Made by a program: the position numbers and the translations under genes. A stretch of 64,000 nucleotides of DNA. Origin: Vibrio hippocampi (GTDB lineage: Bacteria; Pseudomonadota; Gammaproteobacteria; Enterobacterales; Vibrionaceae). Of the stretch, positions 26,543 to 35,322 are shown piece after piece; the first letter of the stretch is position 1, and the number at the start of each line of letters is the position of its first letter. The notes beneath the pieces are model-generated. The model was not told the origin of the DNA and did no database searches. It was given only the letters and a program-made list of their open reading frames with translations. The stretch lies in contig NZ_CAKLCM010000002.1 in the NCBI RefSeq assembly GCF_921292975.1, positions 1,054,001-1,118,000 of the forward strand, written 5' to 3'.

Positions 26543-28585
26543 TTATTTGTTACGACGTAACCCAAGCATTGTCATTAAAATCAGCAACATTGAACCGCCT
26601 AATGACCCACCTTCGCGTGAAATCGTGTCCGATTCTACCGCTCGTGTTTTGATATCTTCGGCTGTGCTTTCTGCGATCGGGATCAACTTAACCGATACGA
26701 CTTTTTCTGTGATAGAACCAGAACCGCATAACGAGTTGTGAGCGGTTGTGTCATAACCGTTTTCACACTTGATCGCCGTTGCTGCAATTACGCCATCATC
26801 ATTAATATCAGAAGCACTAATGATACGATATTGGTTGTTGCTTTCTAATGCGTCGCCACTATTGGTCAGATCATCTAAAAGCCAAGGCTGGTTATCAAAA
26901 ATCGCCATACGGTCATCGACACTACCACCAGCGTCTGCATCATAAGGGTAGATAAACCCGCGTCTTCTACGCTGTTTACCCCCATCTTCACGAGATTGCT
27001 CAGCATCAACACTACCCACAATTTCATTGAAATTGTTTATCGCACCGATCTCGCCACCCACACCTCTAAAGAAAATACCGGAGTTACTGTTAATATCATC
27101 GAAGTATTTTGCCGATGCACTATAACCATCCGTATCATTGCCTTCGATTTCCGTCAAAAACATGCGGTTTGGCATCGCACCATTTTCAGGGTTATTCCCC
27201 CTACGCTTGGCAGCACCAACCACCACTAAGTTCTGGTTCACATCCGCCGCATAGGAATTGCTATAAACATAATCACCATCATCTTTAATGGTCGCTTTAC
27301 TAATTCGAATTGGACTCCACGCCTGACCAGCATCGATATCGACACTGCCGGAAGCTACCTGCGGAATAAACACGGTGGCTTCCATAAATAGCTCATCATC
27401 ATCGGCATAACTATTTAAACCCACCAATACTGGTTGATCTTGTAAGTCACTGATAGAATCCGCAGCGATTGCAGCACCTCGAACGCTGCCTTGCATCGCG
27501 CGTTCTTCAACGTTTCTGCTTGTCCCTCTGTTCCAAGCTGACGCTTCAATAGCATTAAGCGTATTGGTTGCAGAGTCAGTATCGCTTAGCTTCCAAACCG
27601 TCGCTTTACTAGCAAAGGCAAAGTTTTGACAATCGGCCAATGCCGCCGGATCAAGTACGTCACTGCCTACACAGTTATTTAGATCACCGGTCCAATCTTT
27701 GTCACTGTCACCATAATCAAACGGTCCCACTGATGCCGAACCTACAACATAGGTTTCGCCGTTATAGCTAAAGGAATCCCACGCCATGGAGCGACCCATT
27801 TGCTCGGTAATACGGATTTGATCCTCTGTCGCATTCTCATCGTTGGCAAGCGGCAACAACATCGTTGTAGTGCTAGCGGTGTCATCAAATAGATAACCAC
27901 GTTGACGATAAGCTAAAGCGAGATTACCGCTATCGAGAGAATAATAACCCGAGCTTGTGGTACCAATGATAGCGCCATCAGCAGTCACGCTGTTAATCAC
28001 CGTATTCTCTGAGTTACTATTTAACGTTGACGTACCGCCCGGAACATAAACCGACGATGGCGAAACCGCTAATTTATTACTACCGACAAACGCATGGGCG
28101 TTGGACAAATATTCTGTCGCCTCGAACGCATTTCGCTCGCGCTCTAACCCGCCAAAATCACTAAAGCTGTACCAAAGCTTATCTGCCCATGACTCACAGG
28201 TAGCGTAACCCAGTTGACCATCGCAATAGTCCTCATTACGCCCCCGCGAAGTATAATAAAAACGACTATCGTAATTAAATGGCACTTCTTGGCGATATGA
28301 ATGCCCTTCTGAACCATTTAATGTGTCACCGTATAGAGTGAAATCTTGACATGACACGCCAGTTGCAAAACAGCCTAAATAGCTATCAGGATCGGTAATT
28401 GAACCTTCATCGACAGCTTCAAGCGCTGAGGCATAGAATTCCGTAAACTCAGCAGAATACACACCGTTCGCTTCAATGTCAGCGGATGGATCAACTTCTA
28501 CAATGTTATACAATGCAGCGTTTGCTGATGTTGCAGCGAGAATACTCGCCGCAATAATTGATTTATTAAATACTTTACAACTCAT
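26543..28585 (-). CDS. secreted DUF3466 family protein
   Basis: Exported protein of 680 residues with signal peptide ending SANA-ALYNIVEVD. The long repetitive beta-type region shows recurring sequence like NDFNEIVGSVD and DINDDGVIAATA. The C-terminus GGSLGGSMLLILMTMLGLRRNK has a Gly-Gly motif, hydrophobic helix and basic end, resembling the GlyGly-CTERM sorting signal processed by rhombosortase in Vibrio. It starts five bases after uup, suggesting the same operon. Function unknown; a surface or outer-membrane location is inferred. Confidence 0.85.
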   Translation of the reverse strand: MSCKVFNKSIIAASILAATSANAALYNIVEVDPSADIEANGVYSAEFTEFYASALEAVDEGSITDPDSYLGCFATGVSCQDFTLYGDTLNGSEGHSYRQEVPFNYDSRFYYTSRGRNEDYCDGQLGYATCESWADKLWYSFSDFGGLERERNAFEATEYLSNAHAFVGSNKLAVSPSSVYVPGGTSTLNSNSENTVINSVTADGAIIGTTSSGYYSLDSGNLALAYRQRGYLFDDTASTTTMLLPLANDENATEDQIRITEQMGRSMAWDSFSYNGETYVVGSASVGPFDYGDSDKDWTGDLNNCVGSDVLDPAALADCQNFAFASKATVWKLSDTDSATNTLNAIEASAWNRGTSRNVEERAMQGSVRGAAIAADSISDLQDQPVLVGLNSYADDDELFMEATVFIPQVASGSVDIDAGQAWSPIRISKATIKDDGDYVYSNSYAADVNQNLVVVGAAKRRGNNPENGAMPNRMFLTEIEGNDTDGYSASAKYFDDINSNSGIFFRGVGGEIGAINNFNEIVGSVDAEQSREDGGKQRRRRGFIYPYDADAGGSVDDRMAIFDNQPWLLDDLTNSGDALESNNQYRIISASDINDDGVIAATAIKCENGYDTTAHNSLCGSGSITEKVVSVKLIPIAESTAEDIKTRAVESDTISREGGSLGGSMLLILMTMLGLRRNK

Positions 28586-28590
28586 CTAAA

Positions 28591-30513
28591 TTAACTTTCC
28601 TGTTGCATCGCTTCGAGCTCTTCCCAGCGCTCAAAAGCAACGTCGAGTTCCTGCTCTTTTGCAGATAACTGTTCTAAAATTGGCTGAGTTTCTTGCGTCG
28701 ATTTAGCAAAAAAATCAGGGTGATTCACGGCTTGCTGCAAATCTTCAATGTCTTGTTCCAATTGCTCTAACAGAGCAGGCAAAGCCTCAAGTTCTCTTTG
28801 CAGCTTATACGACAGCTTTTTAGGTTTAGAGTTCACACTCTGTGCCAGCTTTTGTGAAGACTCGGTCTTTTTAGCTGCCGGGACATCCGCGAGCATAGCT
28901 TGTCGTGCTTCCATGACTTGTGCACGTTGTTGTTGCGCATCATGATAACCGCCAACGAACTCTTCTATCACGCCATTCCCTTCAAAAATCCAGCTTGTGG
29001 TCACAGTATTATCAACAAACTGACGATCGTGACTCACTAATAGCAGAGTTCCTTGGTATGTCGCCAACAATTCTTCTAAAAGCTCAAGGGTCTCTATATC
29101 CAAATCATTGGTTGGCTCATCGAGAACCAACAGATTGTTAGACTTTAAAAATAGTCGAGCTAACAACAAACGGTTCTTCTCACCACCAGATAGTGCTTTA
29201 ACGGGTGTGCGTGCTCGTTTTGGTGCAAATAGAAAGTCTTGCAAGTAGCTCAAGGCGTGACGCTGTCTGCCACCGACCATCACCTCTTGCTTACCATCCG
29301 CTAGGTTATCGATAACACTCTTTTCAGGGTCAAGAGCCTCTCGATATTGGTCGAAGTAAGCAACATCAAGCTTGGTACCACACTTGATACTTCCTTCTGT
29401 TGGTTTGAGTTCCTCAAGCAACAGCTTAATAAGGGTACTTTTACCACATCCATTAGGACCGATCAGTGCAATACGGTCTCCGCGCTGAATGGTAGCATTG
29501 AACTTAGAAACAATATTTTTACCGTCTATTGTGTAAGACAAATCATTTGTCTCAAAAACAATTTTTCCAGAACGTGAGGTGTCATCGAGTTGCAAGTTCA
29601 CTTTGCCTTGAACCTCGCGACGACCCTGTCTCTCTTCACGAAGCTTTTTCAGAGCTCTAACGCGCCCTTCATTACGAGTACGACGTGCTTTGATACCTTG
29701 ACGAATCCAGACTTCCTCTTGCGCTAACTTCTTGTCGAACTCGGCATTTTGCATCTCTTCAACACGTAACGCCTCTTCTTTCTCTATCAAATAGGTCTCA
29801 TAATTACCCGGGAACGAAACCAACTGACCACGGTCGAGATCGACAATACGCGTTGCCATAGAACGAATAAATGCACGGTCGTGAGAAATAAAAATAATTG
29901 AACCACGGAAGTCTTTCAGAAATGTTTCCAGCCACTCAATGGTCGCAACATCCAAATGGTTGGTTGGCTCATCCAACAACAACACATCAGGATCACACAC
30001 TAAGGCGCGAGCAAGCGCTGCTTTACGCTGCCAACCACCCGAAAGGTCGGTGAGTAAAGTATTACCATCAAGCTTCAGTGCCGCTAGAATATTTTTCACA
30101 CGGTCTTCAAAGCGCCATGCCCCTGATACTTCGAGGTTCTCTTGTATTTTTGCTAAGCGATTGATGTTAGATTCACTCGGATCAGTCGCAACCAAATCCA
30201 ATTGAGCATGATAAGTCTTTAGCTGCTCACCAATCTCAGCAAGCCCTTCAGCCACATAATCTGCAACAGAGCCCTGTTGATCACGAGGCGGGTCTTGTTC
30301 TAGGCGCGATACAACGACATCTTGCGTAATCTGCAATTTGCCATCGTCCATAATGATATTGCCAGCTAACACCTTCATTAAGGTTGATTTGCCAGCACCA
30401 TTGCGACCCACTAAACACACTCTTTCATTTTCTTGCAGTGCAAAATCGGCTTTGTCGAGTAAAGGATGATCGCCAAAAGCCAATTGCCCATTATGTATGG
30501 TAAGTAATGCCAT
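28591..30513 (-). CDS. uup: ABC-F ATPase Uup
   Basis: Soluble ABC-F family protein acting on ribosomes and implicated in transposon excision in E. coli. Two ATPase cassettes: the first has GRNGAGKST, LSGGWQRKAALARALV and LLLDEPTNHLD; the second has GPNGCGKST, LSGGEKNRLLLARLFL and LVLDEPTNDLD. A C-terminal coiled coil (about 560-640, LQRELEALPALLEQLEQDIEDL) is typical of Uup. 640 residues. Overlaps the upstream glutaredoxin-like gene by about 23 bases. Confidence 0.95.
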   Translation of the reverse strand: MALLTIHNGQLAFGDHPLLDKADFALQENERVCLVGRNGAGKSTLMKVLAGNIIMDDGKLQITQDVVVSRLEQDPPRDQQGSVADYVAEGLAEIGEQLKTYHAQLDLVATDPSESNINRLAKIQENLEVSGAWRFEDRVKNILAALKLDGNTLLTDLSGGWQRKAALARALVCDPDVLLLDEPTNHLDVATIEWLETFLKDFRGSIIFISHDRAFIRSMATRIVDLDRGQLVSFPGNYETYLIEKEEALRVEEMQNAEFDKKLAQEEVWIRQGIKARRTRNEGRVRALKKLREERQGRREVQGKVNLQLDDTSRSGKIVFETNDLSYTIDGKNIVSKFNATIQRGDRIALIGPNGCGKSTLIKLLLEELKPTEGSIKCGTKLDVAYFDQYREALDPEKSVIDNLADGKQEVMVGGRQRHALSYLQDFLFAPKRARTPVKALSGGEKNRLLLARLFLKSNNLLVLDEPTNDLDIETLELLEELLATYQGTLLLVSHDRQFVDNTVTTSWIFEGNGVIEEFVGGYHDAQQQRAQVMEARQAMLADVPAAKKTESSQKLAQSVNSKPKKLSYKLQRELEALPALLEQLEQDIEDLQQAVNHPDFFAKSTQETQPILEQLSAKEQELDVAFERWEELEAMQQES

Positions 30514-30742
30514 TATCAGATAACCATTGTGTTAACGAGGTAAGGTCGAAAGGCCAGTTGAGTTCAGCCTGTTCGACTTTTAATACAGGTATAGTGACGC
30601 CGTAACGCTCAAATAGCGTATCATCAAATGCAATATCAACCACTTGAGTTGCATCCGATAAACCGATTTGCGCCACCAACTCTAGCGCCATCTCACAGAG
30701 ATGGCAGCCTTGCGTACTATATAAAGTAAGTAGTTTACTCAT
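30491..30742 (-). CDS. glutaredoxin-like thiol-disulfide protein
   Basis: Small thioredoxin-fold protein (83 residues) with active-site motif CHLC at positions 13-16 (LLTLYSTQGCHLCEMA), IPVL cis-proline loop and a short C-terminal helix. The ATG at 30742 is preferred to the preceding in-frame TTG. The gene is wedged between rlmL and uup with an overlap into uup, so it is translationally coupled. Substrate unknown. Confidence 0.85.
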   Translation of the reverse strand: MSKLLTLYSTQGCHLCEMALELVAQIGLSDATQVVDIAFDDTLFERYGVTIPVLKVEQAELNWPFDLTSLTQWLSDNGITYHT

Positions 30743-30745
30743 CAA

Positions 30746-32875
30746 TCAGTCTTTATGAGTGATTAACCAGCAGTTATGGATCTGCTTATTGCGACTGAAA
30801 TCCATAGGCAGCGTTTTAGCAGAAATATTTTCCGCATTGAGATTCAACTCTGCCAGTGCTTCCGCATCCATCTTAAAGTGGCGTTTGTTGTTGGAGAACA
30901 CTATCGTTCCTTTCTGATTCAACAGACGCTTGAGATGAGTAATTAACTGAATGTGATCGCGCTGGACATCAAAAGTCTGACTCATACGCTTAGAGTTAGA
31001 AAACGTTGGTGGGTCAATAAAGATCAGGTCATAGCTGCCTTTGGCATTCTCAAGCCATTTTAAACAATCTTCTTGAACAAACTGATGCTGACGCCCTACT
31101 TGACCATTCAATTTCATATTGTCTTTAGCCCACTCTAGGTAGGTATTTGACATATCGACCGTCGTTGTAGACTTAGCGCCACCAACCGCAGCGTGTACAG
31201 TTGCCGAACCGGTGTAAGCGAACAGATTCAAGAAATCTTTGCCCTGTGCCATTTCACCTAATTTTCGGCGCGTGATTTTGTGGTCTAAAAATAACCCAGT
31301 GTCTAGGTAATCATGTAAATTAACCCGTAGTTTGACACCATATTCATTCACCGAGAATGTAGAAGACTTACTCGCCAATTTATTATATTGACTGGTGCCT
31401 TTTTTCTTTTCTCTGACTTTCAGAACCACATTATTCGTGTCGATGCCAGTCACTTGAATTGAAGCGCGAATAATATCAGTTAATCGACGCTTGGCTTTCT
31501 CTTCTGGAATATCTTTAGGCGCTGAATATTCTTGAATCACTAAATGGTCCAGATAAATATCAATCGCAACGTTATATTCTGGTAAGTCGGCATCGTAGAT
31601 ACGGTAGCAATCTAATTGCTCGCGTTTTGCCCACTTTGTAATTTTCGCTATATTTTTCTTTAATCTATTCGCAAAGTCTGGGGCAATAAGTGGTTGCTCA
31701 TTTGTTTGAGAAGCATCACCACTACGCTCAGATATTGAATAGTTTTTTTGGTGACACGGTAACGCGCCATTGTTGAGCTTGAATTGCTTCTCAGCACGCA
31801 TGCGTAAACAACTCAATAAATCATCAGAACTTGAGAAAATCGACGCCTTGCAGCCACCAAACTGGCTCTTTAACTGCTCACCGAACTCTGTATATAGAGC
31901 GATTAAACCTGGCTCTGTCCCTAAACGTTCGCCGTATGGAGGGTTACAGACGATAACACCCTGACCAAACGTATCAGGTTTTATCACTTTTGAGGCATCG
32001 CCCACTTCAAAAGTAATTAACTCTTCAACACCGGCACGACGCGCATTCTCTCGCGCCGTTTGAATGACTCTAGGGTCATTATCAAAGCCCCAAAAACGAG
32101 CGTCAACTTTTTTGACACCACGTCTAGCCTGTACATTAGCTTCCGATTTTATCTCAGCCCATAGCTCTGGCTCAAAGTCTTCTAAAGACTCAAAACACCA
32201 TGACTGACGCTTTACACCGGGAGCCATATTGGCTGCAATCAAAGCCGCTTCAATCAGTAAAGTGCCTGAACCACACATAGGATCAAGTAAGTTCTGTTCT
32301 TTGTCCCATCCACTGCGCGAGATAATGGCTGCGGCTAGTGTTTCACGCAGCGGTGCTTTACCAGCAGCGGTTCGATAGCCACGCTGATGAAGACCAGTGC
32401 CCACCATATCAAGACCTAATAGTGCTTTGTCACGGTGTAGACGTACATGCACTCTAACATCGGCGTTCTCTTTGCTGATATTAGGGCGTGGCTGACCTTT
32501 CTTGTTAAAGCTATCGACGATGGCGTCTTTGACCTTCATCGCCCCGTATTGGCTGTTACGGATTTCACGGTTAGTACCATTAAAATCAACAATAAAGTTC
32601 TTACTGCTATGAAAATGATTCGCCCAATTAACGGCGGAAGCTGCCAAATACAAATCCATATCATCCTGACAAGTAAACTCCGCCAAGATACGCACAAAAC
32701 GAGAAGCGTATCGACTCCACAGGCAAGCGCGGTAGATCAGCTCTTTGGTCGCTTTAAATTTAACGCCAGCTTGCACAGGCTTGACGGATGTCATACCCAA
32801 CTGCTCTAACTCTTGAGCAAGCAGGTTTTCTAACCCATTGGAAGTGACGGCAAGATATTGGTTCATATTGTTCAT
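30746..32875 (-). CDS. rlmL: bifunctional 23S rRNA methyltransferase RlmKL
   Basis: Fused enzyme methylating 23S rRNA at G2445 (RlmL, m2G) and G2069 (RlmK, m7G). An N-terminal THUMP domain (about 45-155) precedes RlmL with [15 protein letters not shown] and [10 protein letters not shown]. The RlmK half has [19 protein letters not shown] and [13 protein letters not shown]. 709 residues, as expected for the fusion. The second Met (MNQYLAV) is an alternative start. First gene of the rlmL-grx-uup-DUF3466 unit. Confidence 0.96.
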   Translation of the reverse strand: MNNMNQYLAVTSNGLENLLAQELEQLGMTSVKPVQAGVKFKATKELIYRACLWSRYASRFVRILAEFTCQDDMDLYLAASAVNWANHFHSSKNFIVDFNGTNREIRNSQYGAMKVKDAIVDSFNKKGQPRPNISKENADVRVHVRLHRDKALLGLDMVGTGLHQRGYRTAAGKAPLRETLAAAIISRSGWDKEQNLLDPMCGSGTLLIEAALIAANMAPGVKRQSWCFESLEDFEPELWAEIKSEANVQARRGVKKVDARFWGFDNDPRVIQTARENARRAGVEELITFEVGDASKVIKPDTFGQGVIVCNPPYGERLGTEPGLIALYTEFGEQLKSQFGGCKASIFSSSDDLLSCLRMRAEKQFKLNNGALPCHQKNYSISERSGDASQTNEQPLIAPDFANRLKKNIAKITKWAKREQLDCYRIYDADLPEYNVAIDIYLDHLVIQEYSAPKDIPEEKAKRRLTDIIRASIQVTGIDTNNVVLKVREKKKGTSQYNKLASKSSTFSVNEYGVKLRVNLHDYLDTGLFLDHKITRRKLGEMAQGKDFLNLFAYTGSATVHAAVGGAKSTTTVDMSNTYLEWAKDNMKLNGQVGRQHQFVQEDCLKWLENAKGSYDLIFIDPPTFSNSKRMSQTFDVQRDHIQLITHLKRLLNQKGTIVFSNNKRHFKMDAEALAELNLNAENISAKTLPMDFSRNKQIHNCWLITHKD

Positions 32876-33150
32876 CTAGCTAGTAAAAATGACGTCAAGT
32901 ATACCTGACAAACGGCTAACTCTCTAAATAAACCTGAGGATAGTTCGCCAATGTTGGCTCTGTTTGTACAAGGTTTAGTCATATTGACGTTTATTACTTA
33001 GTTACACGCCATTTCAAGACTCCCTACCTGGCAACGACAAAGCAATGGGCTACAGAATGATAGTGAATACTTATTTACATCAATATTGGTCTATACCAGC
33101 ACCCTATTTATCATGAAAGTTAATTACAAAAACAGCAAAAGGAGGAATAA

Positions 33151-33300
33151 ATGGACGCATTTACGACAATGGAAGTGACTATTGAGATTGAAAAAATATC
33201 CAAAAATGAGAGGAGTCTGCCATTAAGGTAACGAAAAATCGCGGCGAACAGTCTCTATGAGAGTGCACTTTGCTATGGCAACGACGGTTCTGAATGGTAA
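33151..33300 (+). pseudogene. small gene interrupted by an in-frame stop
   Basis: AAAGGAGG five bases before ATG 33151 is one of the best ribosome-binding sites in the window. The frame gives MDAFTTMEVTIEIEKISKN then ERSLPLR and TAA (33229-33231). The same frame continues with RKIAANSLYESALCYGNDGSEW to TAA at 33298. The two parts read as one 49-codon protein with a nonsense codon at position 27. Alternatives: a true 26-residue peptide, or a sequencing error. A partial FNR-like half site lies about 70 bases upstream. Confidence 0.5.
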
Positions 33301-33317
33301 CAGGCTAAATAACAGGC

Positions 33318-33342
33318 AAAAAAAATCGGCCTATTGGCCGAT
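33318..33342 (-). terminator. intrinsic terminator downstream of zapC
   Basis: ATCGGCC-AATA-GGCCGAT on the minus strand is followed by eight T residues, about 75 bases after the zapC stop. Confidence 0.85.
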
Positions 33343-33415
33343 GAAAATGACTACGAGATTAATTATTATTGGTTTGTCACTGCTTTTTCTTAGAGGTTTA
33401 CCCTCTCTATTTACC

Positions 33416-33961
33416 CTAACCCACTAAGGCTATAGGCTGTTGTAATTCAATATGATGTGAGGCTGATGCCATACGATCGTGCATCACCTTAATGCTTTGA
33501 CCAAAGCCGACCACTTTTGATGGATTAAGCTGAAACCCATCAAGATCGACACTGACACATAAACTGGCGCTCTCACCGACTTCTAGCACAATGAAATGGC
33601 CATTTGAGTAGCCATTAACCAAGCTTACAAGCTCACCTTCTTGCGGTTCGTGACCTTGACCTTGATGGTCAAAGAACCAACTTTTAGGCTGTACGGGCTT
33701 GTGAAAGCGCTTAGCGGCAACACAATACAAAGTGAGCTCTGCTTGTCGAGGCTCAGAAAGGTCTAAATGGTCAATCTGGTCTTTAAATATTTGGAAGGAT
33801 GACGCATCGTCAACGGTGAAGTTGTTTTCACCAAGGGCACATTCAACCAGTAATTTACGAGAAAGGTTGGTTTTGAAGACCATATCGTCTCCCAAATCCA
33901 GCATAAGAGCATCTTCACTCTCATCCATATACCAAATCCATGTATCACTGGGTTTAAGCAT
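33416..33961 (-). CDS. zapC: cell division protein ZapC
   Basis: Cytoplasmic FtsZ-ring stabiliser. The protein opens [29 protein letters not shown], matching the conserved WRWYYD..D.MMLDL start of E. coli ZapC. It retains [21 protein letters not shown] and the C-terminal [11 protein letters not shown]. 181 residues, family length. Neighbour pyrD is also conserved with E. coli (pyrD-zapC). Confidence 0.92.
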   Translation of the reverse strand: MLKPSDTWIWYMDESEDALMLDLGDDMVFKTNLSRKLLVECALGENNFTVDDASSFQIFKDQIDHLDLSEPRQAELTLYCVAAKRFHKPVQPKSWFFDHQGQGHEPQEGELVSLVNGYSNGHFIVLEVGESASLCVSVDLDGFQLNPSKVVGFGQSIKVMHDRMASASHHIELQQPIALVG

Positions 33962-34063
33962 AATTCCATCTCGTTAAAATAAATGATTAATTGATCGACT
34001 CATGAACAAATAGATAAATGACCCTATTTGATTCAGCCAAATTAATTCTTACAAACGATTGAA

Positions 34064-34097
34064 TAAAAAAAAAGGGAAATTACTTTCCCTTTTTTTA
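34064..34097 (-). terminator. terminator downstream of pyrD
   Basis: AAAAAAAGGGAAA and TTTCCCTTTTTTT surround a short loop. On the minus strand the stem ends in a long T run 35 bases beyond pyrD. Confidence 0.75.
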
Positions 34098-34131
34098 GAT
34101 ATAAAATTTTTAATCACAGAAACTTGCGAGT

Positions 34132-35142
34132 TTATAAATTTTTAACTATGTCTTTTACAAGTTTTGGTCCGTGGTAAATAAAACCAGAATATACTTGAAC
34201 CAATGAAGCACCAGCCATTAATTTTTCTTTCGCTGAAACATAAGAGTCAACGCCACCTACCCCGATAATAGGTAATTTACCTTGTAGGTTTTCGCTAAGC
34301 AGCTTAACAACTTCAGTGCTTCGTAATTGCACTGGACGGCCACTTAGACCACCGGCCTCATTAGCAAACTTCATTCCCTCAACAATAGAGCGATCAAGCG
34401 TCGTATTGGTTGCAATAACGCCGTCGATACTATTTTTAATTAACGAGTCACAGATTTGTTTAATCTCGTCATCACTTAGATCAGGAGCGATTTTCAACGC
34501 AAGCGGTACATACTTACCGTGTTTTTGCTCAAGTTCTGCTTGTTTCTGTTTCAGTTCCGCAAGCAACTCGTCAAGCGCTTCACCGTACTGTAAAGAACGT
34601 AACCCTGGCGTATTTGGTGAGGAGATGTTGACTGCGATATAACCTGCATGCTCATACACTTTTTCCATACAGATAAGGTAGTCTTCAGCCCCTTTCTCTA
34701 TTGGTGTATCTTTGTTTTTGCCGATATTGATACCCAGAATGCCGTCATACTTTGCTTTCTTAACGTTTTCTACCAAGTTATCAACACCATCGTTGTTGAA
34801 ACCCATACGGTTAATGATACCTTCGGCTTGAACTAAGCGAAATAGGCGTGGTTTATCGTTACCTGGTTGTGGACGTGGCGTAACCGTTCCAACTTCAATG
34901 AAGCCAAAACCCATAGCACCAAAGGCCTCAATACATTCGCCGTTTTTATCCAAACCAGCAGCAAGGCCGACAGGATTCTTAAAAGTAAGCCCCATACACT
35001 CAACTGGGCGATGTGGGAGTTGTTGACGGTAAGCGAGGTCAAACGGTGTTCCGTTGAAGCGCTTAAAGTTTTGAATAGCAAGATCATGAGCCTTTTCGGC
35101 ATCAAGTTGGAAAAAGCCAGTTCTGGCAAGACGGTAAAGCAT
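34132..35142 (-). CDS. pyrD: dihydroorotate dehydrogenase (quinone), class 2
   Basis: Membrane-associated flavoenzyme oxidising dihydroorotate in pyrimidine synthesis with ubiquinone as acceptor. The N-terminal helix [20 protein letters not shown] is the class 2 membrane-binding part. Then come [30 protein letters not shown] with the catalytic serine region, and [30 protein letters not shown] for FMN. The ATG at 35142 has GGAGG four bases upstream; the longer frame is rejected. 336 residues. Confidence 0.96.
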   Translation of the reverse strand: MLYRLARTGFFQLDAEKAHDLAIQNFKRFNGTPFDLAYRQQLPHRPVECMGLTFKNPVGLAAGLDKNGECIEAFGAMGFGFIEVGTVTPRPQPGNDKPRLFRLVQAEGIINRMGFNNDGVDNLVENVKKAKYDGILGINIGKNKDTPIEKGAEDYLICMEKVYEHAGYIAVNISSPNTPGLRSLQYGEALDELLAELKQKQAELEQKHGKYVPLALKIAPDLSDDEIKQICDSLIKNSIDGVIATNTTLDRSIVEGMKFANEAGGLSGRPVQLRSTEVVKLLSENLQGKLPIIGVGGVDSYVSAKEKLMAGASLVQVYSGFIYHGPKLVKDIVKNL

Positions 35143-35160
35143 TGTGCCTCCGATAGAAAA

Positions 35161-35208
35161 CCCGTGTAAACGGGGCGATATTATCTTAGCAAATGCAATA
35201 ATATGCAA
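35161..35208 (-). promoter_or_regulatory. pyrD promoter with possible CTP-sensitive leader hairpin
   Basis: On the minus strand, -35 TTGCAT (35208-35203) and -10 GATAAT (35185-35180) are separated by 17 bases. Initiation would fall in the GCCCCG stretch (35176-35171), and a transcript starting in the C run can form CCCGT-TTAC-ACGGG (35174-35161) shortly before the GGAGG. This resembles the pyrimidine-controlled start-site switching known for enterobacterial pyrC and pyrD. Confidence 0.55.
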
Positions 35209-35256
35209 TCATCAAATGATTTTATTAATCATTTCAGCCGCTAGCTGTCAATTTTA

Positions 35257-35269
35257 GTGACAACGTCAC
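35257..35269. promoter_or_regulatory. matS site (MatP binding), gdhB-pyrD intergenic region
   Basis: GTGACAACGTCAC fits the matS consensus exactly. It lies 14.8 kb from dif on the opposite side from the ccoI pair. Confidence 0.75.
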
Positions 35270-35322
35270 CATGATTAAGCAGCTAGCTATCGTTTTGTTT
35301 TAACTGTTATTTAACAGCATGA

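Noticed and set aside
30594..30606. GTGACGCCGTAAC as a further matS
   Set aside because: One arm position differs from the consensus (12 of 13), so I did not count it among the exact sites.
32447..32809. 120-codon plus-strand frame inside rlmL
   Set aside because: Antisense shadow of a clearly conserved methyltransferase gene.
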